Shown here in pieces: positions 35,372 to 39,213 of a stretch of DNA of 39,213 nt. The notes under the pieces are model-generated. The model did no database searches. It worked only from the letters and a program-made list of their open reading frames with translations, and was not told where the DNA came from. Where the stretch lies: positions 1 to 39,213 of the forward strand of contig CAILKQ010000103.1 in NCBI GenBank assembly GCA_903834825.1. Direction: 5' to 3'. The DNA is from an uncultured bacterium (GTDB lineage Bacteria; Bacteroidota; Bacteroidia; Chitinophagales; Chitinophagaceae). Within the stretch, counting starts at the first letter, position 1. Every line of letters begins with the position of its first letter. Position numbers and translations under genes: made by a program.

Positions 35372-36559
35372 ATGAGTGCATATTACCATTCATACCAAAG
35401 TACTGCCTCATCGATTCTCGGTTCCTTTTCCTTCAAGGAGTCTTTTCCTGTATACCTGAAAAAATTCTTCAAGCAGCACAAGAAATACGGTTCGCGCGAC
35501 AGAAAAATCATTGCCGACCTCTGCTTCGGGTTTTTCCGGATCGGCAATACAGCCACTTCGTTTAGCATCGTTGAGCAAATGATGATGGGCTATTTTCTCA
35601 CCCATGACTTTGATGGAGGATACCTGGCATTTGCCAATCCCGACTTGGCGGATAAGATTGGAGAAAATATCGAAGTTAAAATTGGAATCATCGAGCAACA
35701 ATTCAGCGGATTCAACCTCGCAGAACTTTTCCCCAGTCATTCTTCCATTTCAGCCGCTATTGACCAACATGATTTTGCTTTGCATCATTTAAGGAAGCCA
35801 TCTTTTTTTCTTCGCGTCAGGCCACTCAAAAGAGAGAAGGTACTTGCAGCATTGAAAGCCCAATCCATTCCTGCAAAACTGGTTGGGGATATTGCCATAA
35901 GGATTGATGCGAATGTTGATGTTGAGAAACTGATTGATCTTGATGTTGATGCAGTGGTACAAGACATCAGTTCCCAGAAAACAATCAGCCTGCTTGCTGA
36001 TTTGCCTGCGCATCCAACCACTATTTGGGATGCCTGTGCAGGCAGTGGCGGAAAATCCATCATGCTGGCAGACCGCTACAGGAAAGTAGGGTTGTATGTT
36101 TCTGATATAAGAGAAGAAATTCTTGAGGAATTGGAACGCCGTTTTAAACTTGCCGGCATTGTGGCCCAAAAACTTTTTTGCACAGACCTTCAGCATCCCA
36201 TGTCAACCCAGGTAGCCAAGTCTAATCTCCCTGAGGGTGGTGTTGACCTGATTGTTGCCGATGTTCCTTGCAGTGGCTCAGGAACATGGGGTAGAACCCC
36301 GGAGTTGTTGCGTTCCTTTGATGAAACCATGATCAGCGAATACCAGTTCATGCAAAAGAGTATTGTAGCAAGGCTGCCTTCACAATTGAAGCCTGGCGGG
36401 CATCTTCTCTATATTACCTGTTCTGTTTTTAAAGAAGAGAATGATGAGGTGGTTGATTACATTGAAGAATCGCTGGGTCTTACCCTGGTAAGAAAGGAGA
36501 TGATATCCGGAATCAATGAAGGCGGTGATCATTTGTTTGCAGCACTCTTTACTTCATGA
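35372..36559 (+). CDS. RsmB/NOP-family rRNA (cytosine-C5)-methyltransferase
   Basis: A SAM-dependent RNA methyltransferase (395 aa) of the RsmB/Nop2 family, probably making m5C in rRNA. The N-terminal part (1-130) is a helical NusB-like RNA-binding region. The SAM-binding motif is DACAGSGGKSIMLAD, then SDIREEIL; motif IV is ADVPCSGSGTWGR with the release Cys, and motif VI is LYITCSVFKEEN with the nucleophile Cys. Both cysteines are present, so the enzyme should be active. The exact target (16S C967 by RsmB) is not certain. It follows sucB by 28 bp and its end overlaps the convergent subtilase gene by 11 bp. Confidence 0.88.
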   Translation: MSAYYHSYQSTASSILGSFSFKESFPVYLKKFFKQHKKYGSRDRKIIADLCFGFFRIGNTATSFSIVEQMMMGYFLTHDFDGGYLAFANPDLADKIGENIEVKIGIIEQQFSGFNLAELFPSHSSISAAIDQHDFALHHLRKPSFFLRVRPLKREKVLAALKAQSIPAKLVGDIAIRIDANVDVEKLIDLDVDAVVQDISSQKTISLLADLPAHPTTIWDACAGSGGKSIMLADRYRKVGLYVSDIREEILEELERRFKLAGIVAQKLFCTDLQHPMSTQVAKSNLPEGGVDLIVADVPCSGSGTWGRTPELLRSFDETMISEYQFMQKSIVARLPSQLKPGGHLLYITCSVFKEENDEVVDYIEESLGLTLVRKEMISGINEGGDHLFAALFTS

Positions 36560-38222
36560 TTCTCAGGGTTCCTGCACCAATGCCGTCCTTATAAGACAAT
36601 ATGTATTGACCGGAACCTTGAATTCCAAGGCCATTCACATTGAAAAAATAGTATTCATTTTCCAACACATCGTAGGAAAGGTTTCTGATCATTTTTCCAT
36701 CCATAGACAGCAATTGAACCAATAATTTTCCATTGGTCTTTCCATTGTAAACAATGGTAAATTGGTCAGTCATGGGGTTGGGATAAATCCTGAGCCTGTC
36801 AGTCTTGAGGATGCCTTTGGCTTTTCTGCTATTCCTTTCTTTTTCAAGCATCTCGTAGGCCAGGCGCATGTTGGGAATGCCATACCCCGTGCGAACATCC
36901 GGGTTGCTGTAACGGTCCCCACTTTTTCTTACTGCTGCAATGATTTCCTTGTTAGAAAACTCCGGGAATGCCTGCCATAGGCAAGCAACCAAACCGGCAA
37001 TATTGGGATTGGAAAAGGATGTGCCATTTCCTTGCGCGACAGTTCCATTGGTGCTGATAAGAAATGTATTCCAACCCACAGAAGCAATATCTGGCTTGAC
37101 CCTGTTGTCTGAAGAAGGGCCATAGCTTGAAAATGGTGCAATTTGTTTGAAGCTGTTCACCGCTCCAACGGCCAAAACGTCAATACCATCTGCGGGTGCA
37201 ATGAGGTATTTCCAGGCACTGCTTCCTGAGTTACCAGCGCTGTTCATCACAATCATTCCTTTGTTGCTTGCCATTGTGGCTCCCCTGGTGATCATGGTTT
37301 TTTTGCCATTCATGTCTGCGTACGTGTAATTGAAACTGGCATCATCAAATGTATTGTAACCCAGCGATGAGCTGATCATTTGAACGCCGATGCTGTCGGC
37401 TCTCTCTGCAGCGGCCAGCCAATTTTGTTCTTCAACAGGAAATTCTGATGCGACATCCTCAGTTCTAAAAAGATAGTAGGATGATGCTGGAGCAGTTCCT
37501 ACGAATGCACCTGGAAGATTGGCCGCAAGGATGGAAAGGCATTGCATGCCATGGGCATCGTCTTCATTTACAGATGCATTGTTGTCTACAAAATCCCAGG
37601 TCATTTTCAGTTGTCCGTTGATTTTGAGGCTATCGAATGCTGCAATGTTTTGGTATTTGAAAAAGCCTGCGTCCAACACTGCAATCTTTATTCCATTCCC
37701 CTGAAACCCTTTGTTGTGGAGGAATTCACCCTCATGGATATTGACTTGCTTGATGCTGTTGCCGTAGTTGAGTGTGGTGGCTTTTGTTGAAGCAACTGTT
37801 TGTTTGAGATTGGTTTCTGTGATGGTCTCAATGAACTTTTCTTCACTATTTGCATTGGGGCGGTTTGCGATCGGGAATCTTTTTTTGACGAAGGGGAATT
37901 GGGATATCTTGTTCAGCGCAGCCTGGTCGGAGGTTTTGATGAGTACCTGGTTCAGCCATTTTGAACTGTTGAGGATTTCTACCTTTCCTGCCTTGGCTAT
38001 GCTATCGAGGTATACTTTTGAAACAGGAAGATCAGTGCTATCGATGGCAATATTGAATTGTTTTCTTCTGGCAATGGTCTCTGTAGAAAGAAATGTTTGG
38101 GGATTGGATAAGGAGTGGACGGTCCCTTTCTTATCTGTTAATTCAATGATGTGCCTTGTGTATTGTGCTTGCCCAATGGCAAAAAATCCCTGCAACAAGA
38201 TGGCTAGAAAAATAGCTTTCAT
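36549..38222 (-). CDS. S8 family (subtilisin-like) serine peptidase with T9SS sorting domain
   Basis: A secreted protease of 557 aa. A signal peptide (1-19) is followed by a propeptide-like region to about 150. The catalytic triad is complete: Asp184 in AVLDAGFF, His224 in DDAHGMQC and Ser402 in GNGTSFSNP, with the oxyanion Asn331 in MNSAGNSG. Residues 478-557 are a type A type IX secretion sorting domain (RIYPNPMTDQF, then a GQYILSYKDG end), so it should cross the outer membrane by the Por system and be attached or released there. It follows the lipoprotein gene by 6 bp on the same strand. Its substrate is unknown. Confidence 0.93.
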   Translation of the reverse strand: MKAIFLAILLQGFFAIGQAQYTRHIIELTDKKGTVHSLSNPQTFLSTETIARRKQFNIAIDSTDLPVSKVYLDSIAKAGKVEILNSSKWLNQVLIKTSDQAALNKISQFPFVKKRFPIANRPNANSEEKFIETITETNLKQTVASTKATTLNYGNSIKQVNIHEGEFLHNKGFQGNGIKIAVLDAGFFKYQNIAAFDSLKINGQLKMTWDFVDNNASVNEDDAHGMQCLSILAANLPGAFVGTAPASSYYLFRTEDVASEFPVEEQNWLAAAERADSIGVQMISSSLGYNTFDDASFNYTYADMNGKKTMITRGATMASNKGMIVMNSAGNSGSSAWKYLIAPADGIDVLAVGAVNSFKQIAPFSSYGPSSDNRVKPDIASVGWNTFLISTNGTVAQGNGTSFSNPNIAGLVACLWQAFPEFSNKEIIAAVRKSGDRYSNPDVRTGYGIPNMRLAYEMLEKERNSRKAKGILKTDRLRIYPNPMTDQFTIVYNGKTNGKLLVQLLSMDGKMIRNLSYDVLENEYYFFNVNGLGIQGSGQYILSYKDGIGAGTLRIMK

Positions 38223-38228
38223 GTTGAA

Positions 38229-38978
38229 TTAAAAGTTATGTCCAGTGATGGTAAGCCTAATGCCATAGCTGTTGGCTTCGTAGTATCCTCCTGGAGAACT
38301 TGCGTTGGGTGGTTGCCATGCCTCATGCAGGAATTCCTTGAATATCAGCCCTATGCTTTTTGAATAGACTTCTTTTGAATGATTGATCTCAAAATAGAAT
38401 TTCTTGTCAGCAGCATTTCCGGAGGTATCACTTCTTTGGTTGACTGTTACCGTTTCTGTATAGGAAATTCCATTTGCAGTGAACGATCGCCTTACATTTT
38501 CATAGGTATACCTCCAATCGGCCAGGTATTGCAATGATGAGATACCCGCAGTATTGATGTAGGCATTTCCTTTCCAGTTGAATCCGTTGGATATGGGTTC
38601 AACCATTTTCAGGTAACGCTGGTTGTCTTGCACGAGTTCAAGCCTGGTGCTGTCATAGGTAACCAGGTAAGACATCAGGTCTTTCCATTTTGTGGTATCC
38701 GTACTGCTTCTGATGGTTCTTTTGATCTTATAAGATGGCCTTCCCAGGTTATCCGTGATGAGTGAATCAATCTTATCCTGGATGACGTAGGAGTGGACCT
38801 CTTTTTTTGTACCGAGACTGAGGTAAACGGTTGAATCCAATCTGTAGTTGATGTAATTTCCCACTTTAAGCGGAAAATAGTCCTTGATTTTTTCCGTTTT
38901 GAACACAGCGGACTCTTTCTCGCATGCCATCAGCAGAAAGATGATGAAAAAATAAATTATGCTTTTGCTTTTCAGCAT
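38229..38978 (-). CDS. Hypothetical lipoprotein
   Basis: A lipoprotein of 249 aa with a signal peptide ending in lipobox LLMAC (about residue 19). The body is beta-rich and has no recognised domain: VGNYINYRLDSTVYLSLGTKK, a middle TYDSTRLELVQDNQRYLKM stretch, then YTETVTVNQRS and a conserved-looking C-terminal EANSYGIRLTITGHNF. The start codon overlaps the mnmA stop by one base (TAATG), suggesting coupling. It precedes the T9SS subtilase by 6 bp, so mnmA, this gene and the protease may share a transcript. A structural or accessory role in the envelope is inference. Confidence 0.7.
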   Translation of the reverse strand: MLKSKSIIYFFIIFLLMACEKESAVFKTEKIKDYFPLKVGNYINYRLDSTVYLSLGTKKEVHSYVIQDKIDSLITDNLGRPSYKIKRTIRSSTDTTKWKDLMSYLVTYDSTRLELVQDNQRYLKMVEPISNGFNWKGNAYINTAGISSLQYLADWRYTYENVRRSFTANGISYTETVTVNQRSDTSGNAADKKFYFEINHSKEVYSKSIGLIFKEFLHEAWQPPNASSPGGYYEANSYGIRLTITGHNF

Positions 38979-39213
38979 TATTGATCAGTTCTTTGGATGA
39001 TACCCCCGCCAATCACATCGTCACCTTCATAAAATACTGCAGATTGACCTGGTGCAATGCCTTTGGCATTTTCATAGAATGAAACGCGAATACCGGTATC
39101 ATTATTATGCAGCGTACCAGCACTTCCCATGTCTTTGTAACGAATTCTGATGGTTGCTTCCATTCCATCATTGATTCCGGCATACTTGATGTAATTCATT
39201 TTGGCCACATGCA
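38978..39213 (-). CDS. mnmA: tRNA-specific 2-thiouridylase MnmA, C-terminal part (cut by window edge)
   Basis: MnmA adds sulfur to U34 of tRNAs for Lys, Glu and Gln. Only about the last 78 residues are here: an OB-like C-terminal domain with the family motif GIAPGQSAVFYEGDDVIGGG. The track start is a GTG codon inside the frame (HVAKMNY); the open frame runs off the window, so the true start and the catalytic domain lie beyond the right edge. It shares one base with the start of the lipoprotein gene. The identification rests on the C-terminal motif. Confidence 0.88.
   Translation of the reverse strand, partial: HVAKMNYIKYAGINDGMEATIRIRYKDMGSAGTLHNNDTGIRVSFYENAKGIAPGQSAVFYEGDDVIGGGIIQRTDQ

Noticed and set aside
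38978-39208. Stand-alone 76-aa gene
   Set aside because: The frame is open to the window edge and matches the C-terminal domain of MnmA; the GTG is internal.
1-39213. Mobile element, prophage, CRISPR array or defence island
   Set aside because: No integrase, transposase, direct-repeat array, tRNA-linked attachment site or foreign-looking composition was seen. Gene content and codon style appear uniform by eye.

Overview
The window is ordinary, gene-dense bacterial chromosome with 32 protein genes. It comes from a member of the Bacteroidota, most likely near the Chitinophagales (the order is inference, from protein style only). Evidence for the phylum: a secreted subtilase with a C-terminal type IX secretion sorting domain; several intergenic matches to the Bacteroidota promoter (TTG, about 19-23 nt, TAnnTTTG); few Shine-Dalgarno sites; AT-rich spacers; and the protein style of ClpB, PhoH, SppA and the ECF sigma/anti-sigma pair. 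No tRNA, rRNA, CRISPR array, insertion sequence, integrase or phage gene was seen. No gap between genes exceeds about 180 bp.

Layout. 1-9.2 kb: on the minus strand, glutamate synthase (gltB-gltD, closed by a clear terminator) and the P-protein of the glycine cleavage system (gcvP). 9.3-17.2 kb: a small Cys-cluster protein, an MFS transporter, a deoxynucleoside kinase and folK (minus), then sppA and an ABC-2 permease (plus), then queG and a serine hydrolase (minus). 17.2-22.3 kb: clpB (plus), a DEAD-box helicase (minus), and a secreted lipoprotein of unknown, TIM-barrel-like type (plus). 22.3-26.9 kb: a long minus-strand run reading TPR lipoprotein, rpe, phoH, DUF4878-like lipoprotein, crcB, half-size TSUP protein, ECF sigma factor, minimal anti-sigma-like protein. 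27.0-31.2 kb: a beta-propeller protein (plus), then rpsT, guaA and a periplasmic-binding-fold protein (minus). 31.4-36.6 kb: sucA, sucB and an RsmB-like rRNA methyltransferase (plus). 36.5-39.2 kb: a T9SS subtilase, a lipoprotein and the C-terminal end of mnmA (minus), cut by the window edge.

Functionally this is mostly housekeeping: nitrogen assimilation (GltBD), one-carbon and glycine metabolism (GcvP, FolK), nucleotide supply (dNK, GuaA), the TCA cycle (SucAB), pentose phosphate (Rpe), translation and tRNA/rRNA modification (S20, QueG, MnmA, RsmB-like), protein quality control (ClpB, SppA) and RNA metabolism (DEAD helicase, PhoH). I did not find a convincing new multi-gene system. The items most worth checking are promoter boxes placed so close to start codons that the mRNAs may be leaderless, the uncharacterised TIM-barrel-like lipoprotein, an anti-sigma-like protein with no extracytoplasmic domain, and a stable UUCG-type hairpin next to the folK start. 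Several ORF-track starts were corrected: folK, clpB, rpsT, guaA, sucB, the TSUP protein, the DUF4878-like protein, the TPR protein and the MFS protein.
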